64,000 nt of DNA, taken from NCBI GenBank assembly GCA_029204045.2, contig CM055068.1, positions 36,409,345-36,473,344 of the forward strand, given 5' to 3'. Made by a program: the position numbers and the translations under genes. A model generated the notes under the pieces. The model did not search any database. It worked only from the letters and a program-made list of their open reading frames with translations, and was not told the DNA's origin. Positions 23,843-33,822 of this stretch are shown here, one piece after another. The stretch comes from Tillandsia leiboldiana (taxonomy: Eukaryota; Streptophyta; Magnoliopsida; Poales; Bromeliaceae). The number at the start of each line of letters is the position of its first letter. Position 1 is the first letter of the stretch.

Positions 23843-23856
23843 TGGTATCAGAGAAC
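23843..23856 (+). other. Gypsy-1 primer-binding site
   Basis: TGGTATCAGAGAAC, complementary to the 3' end of initiator tRNA-Met over its core, seven bases after the LTR end. It marks the start of minus-strand DNA synthesis. Confidence 0.85.
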
Positions 23857-24059
23857 AAACAACCATAACCATAGTAGACGTGATCACATCCACAGTGTAG
23901 GGTACCACAAGCAAATTAGGACTTGAGATAACCGAAGGTATAGGTGCGTAGTACGTGAGAGTACGGGGAAAAGGGGACGTAATGTAGGTGTAATCGTAAG
24001 ACAGGGTGATTAGGGTTATAACCTTAGGGTTAACATGGTTTCTTTGTCTATAGCGGACG

Positions 24060-25250
24060 ATGGCCCGGACTAGATCGTCCACGAGAATGCGGACGCGGAC
24101 AGAGTGACCCCGACCACCGCAGAGAACCAGCTCCTCCGACAACAACTGGGGAAATGGCCGGGCAATTAGCGACGCTGACGGAGCAGGTTCGTCACCTGAC
24201 GCAGCAACAGGCAAACGCGCCAGCGAGCGCGAGCGATCCGACCCCTCCGCCCGAAGCCACCGCACCCACTACGGGACCGCAAGGGACGGGTGGTACGACG
24301 ACGGAACAGCCCCCATCCCCAAGGGATGTACCTACTCCGACGACCACGGGGCCGTGAGGGAGCGACAGCAGGGGAGGCAGGAACGACCCCTACTCTCGGG
24401 GGGTCCGCCGCTGTAGGAGGGATCACGGAGCAACGAACGACGCGAGAAAGGGTCAGGACGAATTTGACTAGGTTCAAGAAGCATGACCCTCCCACTTTGA
24501 GGGAGAGACGACCGATCCATGGGTCGTCGAGAAATGGGTAGATACCATGGAAAAACTCTTCGAGGACCTACTGATGGAGGAACACGAGCGTTCCCTAGCC
24601 GTCCACTACACTTCCTCGAAGGGAATGCACGCATCTGGTGGAAGACGGTACGCCCGGATCCAATACAAACGACCCGCTACCGACATGGACGGCCTTTAGA
24701 GAGGAACTTTTTGACGCTTTCTTCTCCGATAGCGTCAAGCGGCAATTGGAAGACGACCTGAAGAACATTAGACAAGGGAACCGCTCGGTCATGGAATATC
24801 AAAGGGAGTTCGTAAGATTGGTTAACTGCGTCCCGTTTGTTATACGAGGATGACCCCACAAGGCCCGTCTTTTTGTGGACGGGTTACGGAGCGACATCTT
24901 CGAGATGGTTCAGGCAGCGGACCTGCGCACGTTCAGGGAAGTTGGTGGACAGGGCCACCATAGTGAGGGGGGTGTCGCTATCACCCGAGCTCGACGTGAA
25001 GGATCAGAAAATAACCGGGAGAGGAAGCGGACACAGACTTACCCGGGAGGGGTCCGTCTGGTGGGAGCCGACCCCCAAGTACCCCAAGACGCAACAAGGA
25101 AGCAAGAGTGCGCCTATCGGAAAGCCGCGACCAGCAACAAGCCATGTGTTATTTGCGGAGCATCGCATCCAGTGACGGAATGCCCTAAGAGACAGGATCA
25201 CTGTTACCGCTGCGGCAAACCAGGCATTTCCGATTCAACTGTCCTCTGAA
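24060..25250 (+). pseudogene. Gypsy-1 gag, frameshifted
   Basis: Structural capsid/nucleocapsid protein of the retrotransposon particle. The likely start is ATGGCCCGGACTAG at 24060. Pieces occur in changing frames: MAGQLATLTEQVRHLTQQQA (24154-24357), a capsid-like RFKKHDPPTLRE piece (24470 on), FREELFDAFFSDSVKRQLEDD (about 24690-24850), and a zinc-knuckle region KPCVICGASHPVTECPKRQD followed by CYRCGKPG where the frame slips at about 25227. At least four indels break it. Their density is higher than in pol, so some may be sequence errors near the gap. Confidence 0.8.
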
Positions 25251-25401
25251 CACTGGAGCGGCATCTTCCGCAGCTTCCACCCAACGGCACGCCACAGGAC
25301 GGGGTAGAGCATCACGGGAATGCCCCCACACCCTCTGGCGCCAGAGCAGAAGGAGAATCGCGACCACTAACCAGGGAGGGAGGCTCTACTCATGGGCCAA
25401 C

Positions 25402-25650
25402 ATGGAGCGACACTGCAAGAGAGGCGGTCGCAGTATTACCTCCGTTTCTAATTTCCGAGCACGAACCCTGTTTGACACCGGGGCGACTCGCTCCTTTATT
25501 TCCCGCACTTTTGCACAAACACATCTGCTAGAAAGTAGTCCCCTTGATGTCTTACTGACCGTCCAGACCCCTGGGGGGCCAATCGCGGCAACTGGCCTAG
25601 TACCCTCGTGTTCAATAAGACTGGGAAGGTTGTCGTGCCCCTAGGATCTG
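25402..25650 (+). pseudogene. Gypsy-1 aspartic protease
   Basis: Retroviral-type protease region that processes the polyprotein. The active-site motif FDTGATRSFIS is visible near 25470. The frame is the same as the RT frame but is interrupted by TAG at 25642-25644, just before the IPLKEYDVVLGMDWL block. One substitution would restore continuity with the downstream reverse transcriptase. Confidence 0.75.
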
Positions 25651-27156
25651 GTGGTCATACCGCTAAAGGAATACGACGTGGTTTTGGGCATGGACTGGCT
25701 TACCGAGTATCAGACGGTCATCGACTGCGAGAAGCACCAGGTGCAACTACAGAAGCCGGGATTCCCAGAAAACGTGTACATGTTATGTAAGAGCACTTCC
25801 TTCTTGGCTATCATCTCCGCATCGCGAGCTAGGAAGTTGATGGAGGGCGGGTGCGTGGCCTATCTAGCCTCGGTAGATTTAGCCACCCGACCCGTTTCCC
25901 CGCCTTCCGAAATTCCCGTGGTAAGGAAATTTCCGGACGTGTTTCCAGCAGAGCTCCCCGGAGCGCCGCCGGAACGAGAAGTCGACTTTCCTATTGAACT
26001 ACTTCCCGGCACCAAACCCATCACCAAGGCACCGTACAGGATGGCCTTCGCGGAGCTGAAGGAACTCAAGGCACAGTTGGAGGACCTTTTGGATAAGGGC
26101 TTCATCAGACCTAGCGCGTCACCGTGGGGCGCGCCCGTCCTGTTTGTGAGGAAGAAGGACGGAAGTCTCCGGTTGTGCATCGACTACCGGGAGATAAATA
26201 AGGTCACCGTTAAGAACAAGTACCCCCTGCCAAGGATCGACGACCTCTTCGACCAACTACAGGGGGCGACGGTGTTTTCAAAGATTGACCTGCAGTCGGG
26301 CTATCATCAAGTCCAGGTCAAGGGGGAGGACATCCCCAAAACGGCTTTTCGGACTCGCTACGGTCATTACGAATTTACAGTAATGCCGTTCGGGCTCACG
26401 AATGCCCCGGCGGTGTTCATGGACATGATGAACAGGGTATTCAAACCCTTCCTGGATTTATTCGTGGTGGTCTTCATCGACGATATCCTCATCTACTCCC
26501 GTACAGACGAGGAACATGAAGAACATCTGCGCACAGTCCTCCAGACCCTACGGGAACAGAAACTCTACGCCAAACTCAAAAAGTGTGAGTTTTGGCTCCG
26601 AGAGGTTGGCTTCCTGGGGCATGTAATCTCGGCGGCTGGGGTCGCAGTCGATCCGAAGAAGATAGATTCGGTGACGGACTGGTCCCAACCGACGACGGTA
26701 ACAGAGGTTCGAAGCTTTCTAGGATTAGCCCGGTACTACCGGCGCTTCGTGGAGGGTTTCTCCAAGATAGCCACCCCCTTAAACCGTTTGACTAAAAAGG
26801 GGGAAAAGTTCATCTGGACGGACAAATGTCAGAGGAGCTTCGAGGAGCTCAAGGATAGATTGACGCGAGCTCCGATTCTCGCCCTGCCAGAACCAGGGGA
26901 GGATTATGAAGTGTATTACGATGCGTCGCGAAACGGACTGGGTGGAGTACTCATGCAACGGGGAAAGGTTATAGCCTATGCGTCAAGGCAGCTCAAAGAA
27001 TACGAGCGAAACTACCCCGTGCACGATTTGGAACTCGCAGCGGTTGTGTTCGTCCTCAAGCTTTGGAGACACTACCTGTATGGGGCACACTGCAATGTGT
27101 ACTCAGATCATAAAAGTCTTAAGTACCTTTTCACCCAAAAGGAGTTAAATTTGTGA
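25651..27156 (+). CDS. Gypsy-1 reverse transcriptase and RNase H
   Basis: 501 codons open in one frame. The protease C-terminus (EYDVVLGMDWL) is followed by a linker (EIPVVRKFPDVFPAELPGAP), then RT blocks RKKDGSLRLCIDYREINKVT, KIDLQSGYHQVQV and the catalytic FIDDILIYS, the connection block FLGHVISAAGVAVDPKKI, and RNase H with acidic residues in YYDASRNGLG, the DLELAAVV block and SDHKSL. It copies the RNA genome and degrades the RNA strand in the cytoplasmic particle. The frame ends in TGA at 27154-27156; the same frame carries on with family-like sequence (HYHPGKANVVADAL), so this is a premature stop of the CGA-to-TGA kind. The first codon is internal to the polyprotein, not a true start. Confidence 0.9.
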   Translation: MVIPLKEYDVVLGMDWLTEYQTVIDCEKHQVQLQKPGFPENVYMLCKSTSFLAIISASRARKLMEGGCVAYLASVDLATRPVSPPSEIPVVRKFPDVFPAELPGAPPEREVDFPIELLPGTKPITKAPYRMAFAELKELKAQLEDLLDKGFIRPSASPWGAPVLFVRKKDGSLRLCIDYREINKVTVKNKYPLPRIDDLFDQLQGATVFSKIDLQSGYHQVQVKGEDIPKTAFRTRYGHYEFTVMPFGLTNAPAVFMDMMNRVFKPFLDLFVVVFIDDILIYSRTDEEHEEHLRTVLQTLREQKLYAKLKKCEFWLREVGFLGHVISAAGVAVDPKKIDSVTDWSQPTTVTEVRSFLGLARYYRRFVEGFSKIATPLNRLTKKGEKFIWTDKCQRSFEELKDRLTRAPILALPEPGEDYEVYYDASRNGLGGVLMQRGKVIAYASRQLKEYERNYPVHDLELAAVVFVLKLWRHYLYGAHCNVYSDHKSLKYLFTQKELNL

Positions 27157-27604
27157 CAAAGACGGTGGCTCGAGCTATTGAAGGATTACGATTTAACGAT
27201 CCACTACCACCCGGGAAAGGCAAATGTGGTGGCCGACGCCCTGAACCTAAGGGGCAGGCCGAGAAGGCAGGGGTAAGTGCCATCACCCAGCAAGATAGTC
27301 TGATTGCGGAATTTTCGCGATTAAGACTAGAAGTAGTACCAGCGGGTACAGTCGAACAACTTCTGACACTGGTGGTCAGACCTACCATGTTTGACAGAAT
27401 TCTCGAGGGGCAGTCGACTGATGACCAACTCCAGCTGGTGCGAAGTAGAGTAACTGCCGACCAAGAGGGTGATTTCACAGTAAACTCCGACGGCACGATA
27501 CGATTTCGGGGACGAATCTGCGTACCGGATCTACCGGAACTCAAAGAGGAATCCTGCGGGAGGCGCATACTGCTCCATATACAGCGCATCCCGGGGGAAC
27601 GAAG
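27157..27604 (+). pseudogene. Gypsy-1 RNase H tail and integrase N-terminus (broken frames)
   Basis: Continuation of the polyprotein in three frames: HYHPGKANVVADAL in the RT frame, then a second frame (GVSAITQQDSL to VPDLPELKEE), then the integrase frame with a His-containing part of the zinc-binding region. Two frameshifts are needed, near 27255 and near 27550. Confidence 0.75.
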
Positions 27605-28825
27605 ATGTACAAGGACGTCAAACAGACCTTCTGGTGGCCCAAAATGAAGGGAGACGTGACTCGGTTTGTGGCACACTGCCTGGTGTGCCAACGAGTGAAG
27701 GCCGAGCACCAGCGTCCGGCAGGAAAATTGCAACCCCTACCGGTGCCCGAGTGGAAATGGGACATGATTACCATGGATTTTGTGACCGGGTTCCCGAGAT
27801 CGTCACAGGGACACGATGCGATATGGGTAATTGTGGACCGTCTGACGAAATCGGCCCACTTTCTGCCCATACACACGACGTGGACGCGGGAACGACTGGC
27901 ACAAACCTACATCAACGAGATAGTAAGGTTGCATGGGGTGCCGACATCCATCACGTCGGACAGGGACACGCGATTTATGTCAAACTTTTGGCAGAGCCTG
28001 CAGCGAGCAATGGGAACCAAGTTGCACTTCAGTACGGCTTTTCACCCGCAGACCGACGGACAATCAGAGCGGGTGATACAAATTGTGGAGGACATGCTTC
28101 GGCCATGCGTTTTGGACCTGGGCGAAGGGTGGGCACGGTGTTTGCCCCTAGTGGAATTTGCCTACAATAACAGTTACCAGGCCAGCATCCAGATGGCACC
28201 ATACGAGGCCCTGTACGGGCGACGCTGTCGGTCTCCAATATGCTGGGACGACTTGGGTGAGCGTAAGTTTCTGGGCCCAGATTTGGTGGAGGAGACCGAA
28301 GCAATGGTGCGATTGATTAGACAAAGGCTACTGACCGCCCAGAGCAGACAGAAAAGCTACGCGGACAACAGACGCCGAGACTTAGAGTTCGTGGTGGGTG
28401 AGCACGCGTTACTCCGAGTTTCGCCCTCCAAGGGGAAACGACGCTTCGGCATAAAAGGAAAGTTAAGCCCGAGGTACGTAGGACCGTTCGAGATCCTAGA
28501 ACGCGTAGGACCGGTGGCGTACCGATTAGCCCTGCCGCCAAATCTCGAACGAGTCCATAACGTATTCCATGTCTCCATGCACCGGAAGTACCTAGCTGAT
28601 CCCTCTCATCCCTTGGATGCCTCCACCATCGAGTTGCGAGAGGATTTAAGCGTCGAGGAGACGCCGGTGCGGATTCTGGCGAGAGAGGAAAAGAAGTTGC
28701 GCAAACGAACAATCCCCTATGTAAAGGTCCAGTGGAGCAACCATGAAGAGCGCGAGGCGACTTGGGAACTGGAATCGAAGATGAGGGAATGTTTTCCCGA
28801 ATTGATTAGTGGGGTTTGTATTTAA
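27605..28825 (+). CDS. Gypsy-1 integrase with chromodomain-like C-terminus
   Basis: 406 codons. CLVC is the end of the HHCC zinc finger. The catalytic triad acids are in MDFVTGF, TSDRDTRF and TDGQSERV. The GPY/F-type module contains SPRYVGPFEILERVGPVAYRL, and the C-terminus (IPYVKVQWSNHEEREATWE) resembles the chromodomain-like tail of Tekay/Del chromoviruses, thought to steer insertion toward heterochromatin. That lineage call rests on motif recall, not on a tree. It inserts the cDNA into chromosomes. The true start lies upstream in the polyprotein; only the upstream frameshifts disconnect it. Confidence 0.9.
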   Translation: MYKDVKQTFWWPKMKGDVTRFVAHCLVCQRVKAEHQRPAGKLQPLPVPEWKWDMITMDFVTGFPRSSQGHDAIWVIVDRLTKSAHFLPIHTTWTRERLAQTYINEIVRLHGVPTSITSDRDTRFMSNFWQSLQRAMGTKLHFSTAFHPQTDGQSERVIQIVEDMLRPCVLDLGEGWARCLPLVEFAYNNSYQASIQMAPYEALYGRRCRSPICWDDLGERKFLGPDLVEETEAMVRLIRQRLLTAQSRQKSYADNRRRDLEFVVGEHALLRVSPSKGKRRFGIKGKLSPRYVGPFEILERVGPVAYRLALPPNLERVHNVFHVSMHRKYLADPSHPLDASTIELREDLSVEETPVRILAREEKKLRKRTIPYVKVQWSNHEEREATWELESKMRECFPELISGVCI

Positions 28826-29235
28826 GTTTCGGGATGAAACTTTTTATAAAGTGTGAGTGGTGTAGTGATCCGGCCTTTCGGGGTATTTTTGACTTACATG
28901 TAGTCGTTAAGCCTTTAAGTAAAATAAAATTATTCAATTCTTAAAAGTTGGCCATTGTGAGGTGCTAGTATTTTTCCGCGATAGAGCACGGAAAAGGAAA
29001 GCCGACGGTGCGATCGGATCCGAAATCCGATATCGGGATCTCCCGGAACGGAATTCAAAGTGATACGGTGATTAGTCGTGCATCGGAATCCGTGCAAAAT
29101 ATCTTGCACCCGTTAGAGATAAGGTGGATTATCTCGTAGGGGATAATTAATTAGTTAATTAATTATCCGATGACGGAAAATAGATTCCTCTTACGTACGA
29201 ATTAAAGAGGAAATTAATTAAAGATTTAATACGAC

Positions 29236-29243
29236 TATATAAG
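29236..29243 (+). promoter_or_regulatory. TATA box of the Gypsy-1 LTR
   Basis: TATATAAG 375 bp into the LTR, followed by an A/G-rich stretch. It is the best candidate for the LTR promoter, with transcription expected about 30 bp downstream. Confidence 0.6.
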
Positions 29244-29539
29244 GAATCCCGATTATCGGAAAGAAAAGAAAAGAAAAATAAAAACCCTAATCGGTGAGAA
29301 AAAGAAAAGAAAAGACGGAACCCTAGCTGGAAGAAGGGGAAAGGAGAAAGAGAAGGGGCCCGATCTTCCCGGACACCGAACCGAAGGCAAGAACGCGACC
29401 GGACAATCTTCCCGTCGATCTTCGGTTAGTAAAATAATTGTTTTGAATTATTTGGGATTTTTTCCATCGTCTCTTTTGTTTGAGTTCTTGTTTTCTCCGT
29501 CGTATCCGTCGCCGTCGCCGACATCGTCTTCATGCTAGG

Positions 29540-30200
29540 GCACGGAACGGACGGCGGAGGCGCGCGGTGCCGCTAGGGCATCGCGCGGAGGAGGGTCACG
29601 GACGGCACCCATGCGGACCCACAACCGCGCGGGCACCGCATGGGCGCCGCGCAGCCGCCGCGCGGACCCGCAACCGTGCGGGCACCACGCGGGCGCCGCG
29701 CGGCTGCCGCGCGGACCCGCAACCGTGCGGGCGGCACCCGCGCGGGCCCGCAACCATGCGGGCACCGCGCGGGCGCCGCGCGGCTGCCGCGCGGTTGCCG
29801 CACGGACCCGCAACCGTGCGGGCACCGTGCGGCTGCCGCGCGGTTGCCGCACGGACCCGCAACCGTGCGGGCGCCGTGCGGCTGCCGCGCGGGCGGCACC
29901 CGCGCGGGCCCGCAACCATGCGGGCACCGCGCGGGCGCCGCGCGGTTGCCGTGCGGACCCGCAACCATGCGGGCGCCGCGCGGCTGCCGCGCAGGAGGCA
30001 CCCGCGCGGACCCGCACCCGTGCGGGCACCGCGCGGGCGCCGCGCGGCTGCCGCGCGGGCGGCACCCGCGCGGACCCGCAACCGCGCGGGCGCCGCGCGG
30101 GGCCGCACCCGCGCGGGCACCGTGCGGCCGTTGCACGGGCAACGACCGCGCGAGGCACCGCGCCGCGTGGGCGTCGCCCGCGGAGACACGCCGCGCGATT
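29540..30200. repeat. GC-rich tandem repeat in the Gypsy-1 LTR
   Basis: Diverged copies of a unit of roughly 50 bp containing GCGGACCCGCAACCGTGCGG and CACCGCGCGGGCGCCGCG, at least ten times. It is rich in CpG and in short palindromes (CCGCGCGG, CGCGCG). All six frames are open over hundreds of bases because AT-rich stop codons cannot form, so none is evidence of a protein. Confidence 0.85.
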
Positions 30201-31572
30201 CCGAACCGCGCGGGGCTCCGGCGGACGACGACGGCGGCGCGGGAATTCCGTATCGTCAACCCGGACGGTGTTGGACTTTTCCGTCGAAAAGAGTAAATTG
30301 GGTCTTGTGTTTTCGGATGTTAGTACACGCTTTTGACTATAGTTATCCGTGCGGACTTTCTGTAGGTCCAGACGCGCAGCGGGGGTGCGCGAAGGATTCG
30401 GGTGTTCCGATCTCTCTTCAAATAGGTGGGTACGGTTGCTGTAAATACAACCAGTGCAGTAAGTGCATCTATCGTCATTAAAATGCTCTTACTTTATCTA
30501 ACAAAGTAGATGGACAGTTTAACCTTTTGCATAATTGTGTTTTTATCTAACAATTGGAACGGCTACGGTCGCGGTGCTCATGACACGCCGATCTCGGCAA
30601 ATCCGTTTTCGGATGCTGCACGTACACAGGCGGATTGGCCTCCGCATGGGTGTACTTTTCCGGAAGAGTGGTCTCTTATGACCCGTGTTCCTCACAAAGG
30701 GGTGGGAGCCGTGAGGACCCCTTCGCGCCCGCTGGGAATAGCACACCAGCACCGTGAAGGGGTTAAATGCATCAAAGAGGTGTTTGCGCACGAGGGGAGA
30801 CTTTAGTCTCTCCGACAAATAATCTGGGGTTGGTGCCTAATTTAATTGATAAATCTGGTGTTGGGGCCCAGCTTAATATGTGCAGGGTTTTAGCGAAATG
30901 GTTCCGGTGTATTCGGTTTGCTTCTTATTCCTTATTGATAAGAGACATCTACTTTGTTTGTCTCTGACATTACCCACTCCGTGACAGGTGTTACGAGGTG
31001 CTTTAGCCGGGAGGGCGGTGAGACTGCGTCGCGAGGGCCGTAGTCAGAACACTTGGTTTTTATTATCTCATTTCTCTTACGCTTAATTTAGTTAATTTGC
31101 TTGTGGGTCGTAATATTCGTGGACATGTATTACTTAGCGCTGTGGATGAGGTGTACTTTTATATTTCGGTTCTTTTGGTGATGTTTTCTTATGCGGCACG
31201 TTTTCATGATAAACCAAATGACTTCGAAAAGGTTTTCTCAAAACGAAGTGCCTTGTGGGCACGGGTTTTGCAACCGCTGGCTTTATCCTTTCTAAACACT
31301 GATGCCGCTTTAATATTCCGCTTGATGATGTATGTCTATTATATGGTGGATGGTTGGTATTTGATGTATGTTGTTGTAAATAAGACGCCGTGCATATACA
31401 AAGGAGACTCTGTCCGTGGGCAGGGAGAATTTGTGTATGTGGCGGTCTGGCACGCACCGGGGATGAGGTTTAAATTACCTTGTTAAGAAGAAAAAAAAAA
31501 AGATACACGCGATTTTCCGCTTTGATAGACTCAAAAACCCCCGGGGGCGTGACAATGGACCGGGGCGGGGGA

Positions 31573-31877
31573 CACGTGGCGTCCCTGGAGTGGTCGGCGT
31601 ACGCTGCGCGGTCCACGGAACCCGCGCGGGGACACGTGGCAGCTCCTGATAGGCGGGCTCACGTAGGCGCGGTTCATGGAGGGCACACGTGGGCATCTCG
31701 GGATTCTTGCATGGCAGGGGGGCAGGCGGCGCGGCAGGGCGCACGTGGGCCGCGGTCGAGTGCGGGCCACGTGGCACCCTGCGATTCACGGGCGCCACCT
31801 ACCGGGTTGGCCGGGCGCGGGCCACGTGTCGTCATCTGGGTGGGCTTGCACACGCTGTCCCGTGTTCGAGACACGTG
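31573..31877. promoter_or_regulatory. Cluster of seven G-box motifs (CACGTG)
   Basis: CACGTG at 31573, 31633, 31686, 31742, 31768, 31823 and 31872, several in extended forms GACACGTGGC or GCCACGTGGC. They lie 130-430 bp upstream of the TATA box at 32003, in the U3 of the LTR. Such motifs bind bZIP and bHLH factors and are typical of ABA- and light-responsive promoters. Similar clusters occur in every B-type LTR here. Confidence 0.75.
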
Positions 31878-32002
31878 TCAAGCCCAGGATGATTCGGGCG
31901 CTCAATGTTGGGGATCGGTGAGAGAATTCGGGCGCCCGAATTATCTCCAAGGGCCCGAATCCTCGGCCCAAAAACAGAAAATTTCTTTTTCCGGGCTGGG
32001 CC

Positions 32003-32010
32003 TATAAATA
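32003..32010 (+). promoter_or_regulatory. TATA box of the outer B-type LTR
   Basis: TATAAATA within GGGCCTATAAATAGGCCC. The same context occurs in the Gypsy-B LTRs at 38630 and (as CATAAATA) at 59852. Confidence 0.7.
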
Positions 32011-33822
32011 GGCCCCTTTGCTACTCCTTTTCTACTTTTTTGGCCATTTTCTCAGAGAGCATTCTACAATGGACGTCTTCCTCACTCTGTCCTGCATCTT
32101 GTGAAGGAGTTCTAGAATTTTTGGAGGCCGCAACATCGGCGTCTACGGCGATTCGGCGCACTTCGACCCTCCTTCTCCGGCGGCCTTTTCCGTAGTGTTT
32201 CGGTCCGCGGACTCCCCTGGGCTACCCCGAAGGAGTTTTTGGGTTATTCTTGTGCTGGTTTTTCCACGACAGGTAGGTATACGATTCTTGTATTTACAGT
32301 TTCTCCCCATTCCGAGTTTTTCTTGAGTTTTTTGGACCATCTTGTGACCCTATTTTCTGCGGCAAAATTTTGGACAGCATTGGAGTATTTATGGGATATC
32401 TCAGCCCATAAGTATCAGAATGAGAAGTGCCAATACTCGATTTGCATCTACTCATCGCAAGGAACACCGTCATGATTTTTCTGGATTTTTTGGAGGTTGT
32501 TTCAAAGGTGATAATTCAACTTCTTCTAGACCGAATGCCACAGATTTGTGATCGTGGGAAGTTTTGGCTCGCAGCGGTGTTTTAATTGTATCTTGGCCTA
32601 CACGTATCGGAACGGGACATGCGAGTACTCGATTTGCATCTACTCGTCGCGAGGATCGCAACGGTGATTCTTCTAAATTTTTCAGAGGTTATCTCGCAGG
32701 TGAAAATCGACCATCTTCTGGACTGTATGCGCGGACAACAGCATTGTGATAATTGTGGGATTAATTTGTGCACCGTTTTGTTTGTTATTGCAGTTTTCAC
32801 CGTGAGCGGGCGAGTTTGGATTCGTGCTTCGCAATCGAGGTGGGTGGCTGTTGTGTACCTCTATTTCGACATGCTCCTTGTGTTAGGATTATTGATTAAT
32901 ACTTGGTTGGAACTTATGCATGCTTGTTTGGACATATTGTTGCTATGCCAGCACTTAACCTTGCATGTGAAATTGACTATTATATTGGGACAAGATGTTT
33001 CATCCTGTTGGTGGGTACTACTTGAGGATTTTATGGACATGCATAGGTGGATGGTGATTATGACCGATGACTTATTCCTTGTGAGATTGATTACTAAATT
33101 TGGGATATCATGCTCTAATAGATGCAAGAACACTGTTATATGTCTTTCTTTTATTTATCACGAGAACACTTGCATGCTTGTATGGATATCTAGATAGGCA
33201 TCTTTTACTGCTACACTATCATATTGGGATTTAACTTAGGAGAAACCATAATTGCTCTTCTCTCATTCTATTGTAGACTCAGGATACTGGATGTATATTG
33301 CTCGGGTTCGAGCAGGGTTGTAGGATAGTGTAGCTGAGATTAGAGAGTCTGGATTGGTTGTACCACATCGTGGATTTGTGGGGTATTGCGGCAACCGCGG
33401 ATATTGGGCGGTTGACTGGATGTTAGTAGTTGTACTAGATTGGGGATTTGTGGGTTATTGCGGCAACCGCGGACTTTGGGCGGTTGACTGGATATTTACT
33501 TGTGCATCAGATTAGGGATTGGGGTTTCTTTAGTGGATGGGTTTTCCCACTTGAGCATAGTCGTGATCCAGTCCTGCTATATTGAGATACGTGTGACTTG
33601 GTTACTTTACTGGTGCGGATAGCTCCCCTCGAGTGCCACTCCGGAGTGTGCTATTACACCGGGCAGGTGCCGGTGGGTTAGTGGATTCGTGATATCACTT
33701 CGGCGCTATGCGTAGGCTGGCAGTCCCGATTATGATGACAGAGCAGGCAGTACCGGTCTTTACTGGTCCATTGATTGGGTTTATTCAGGCAGACACATTT
33801 ACTAATGCATTCATATAGCTAC

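Larger units (their letters stand above)
6356..31554 (+). mobile_element. Gypsy-1: Tekay/Del-like Ty3-Gypsy LTR retrotransposon with nested insertions
   Basis: Both ends are fixed by a 5-bp TSD (ATGGA at 6351-6355 and 31555-31559) and by LTR ends TGTAGTGATCC...GGGGGCGTGACA. The 5' LTR is present only as 6356-6407 and 23551-23835. Between them lie a CACTA transposon, its nested solo LTR, a repeat field and an assembly gap. The internal region is 23836-28860 with PBS, gag, protease, RT, RNase H, integrase and a chromodomain-like C-terminus, in the order typical of chromoviruses. The intact 3' LTR is 28861-31554 (2,694 bp). Several stops and frameshifts mean it is not autonomous as read. Confidence 0.9.
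28861..31554 (+). mobile_element. Gypsy-1 3' LTR (complete)
   Basis: 2,694 bp from TGTAGTGATCC to GGGGCGTGACA, followed by the right TSD ATGGA. It carries a TATA box at 29236, a GC-rich repeat at about 29540-30200 and further AT-rich sequence. The start is identical to 6356-6407. The purine-rich GTGTGAGTGG just upstream may serve as the polypurine tract. The many overlapping ORFs inside are repeat shadows. Confidence 0.92.
31555..33822 (+). mobile_element. B-type Gypsy LTR, right part (outermost layer)
   Basis: Resumes the LTR left at 6355 after the ATGGA duplication. It includes the G-box-rich U3, a TATAAATA box, and the block around GAATTTTTGGAGGCCGC that also occurs at 38745 and 59968. 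A ~115-bp duplicated GGTTATTGCGGCAACCGCGG-type block follows at 33365-33500. It is cut at 33822 by Gypsy-B. Whether the other end of this old LTR lies beyond the window cannot be seen. Confidence 0.8.

Noticed and set aside
29480..30481. Long Arg/Ala/Pro-rich ORFs on both strands (up to 333 codons)
   Set aside because: They overlap in several frames across a GC-rich tandem repeat inside an LTR, where stop codons can hardly form. No domain is recognisable.
32586..33197. 203-codon hydrophobic ORF
   Set aside because: Lies in the outer B-type LTR; the composition is hydrophobic because of T-rich sequence, and the equivalent segment of Gypsy-B LTRs does not keep the frame.
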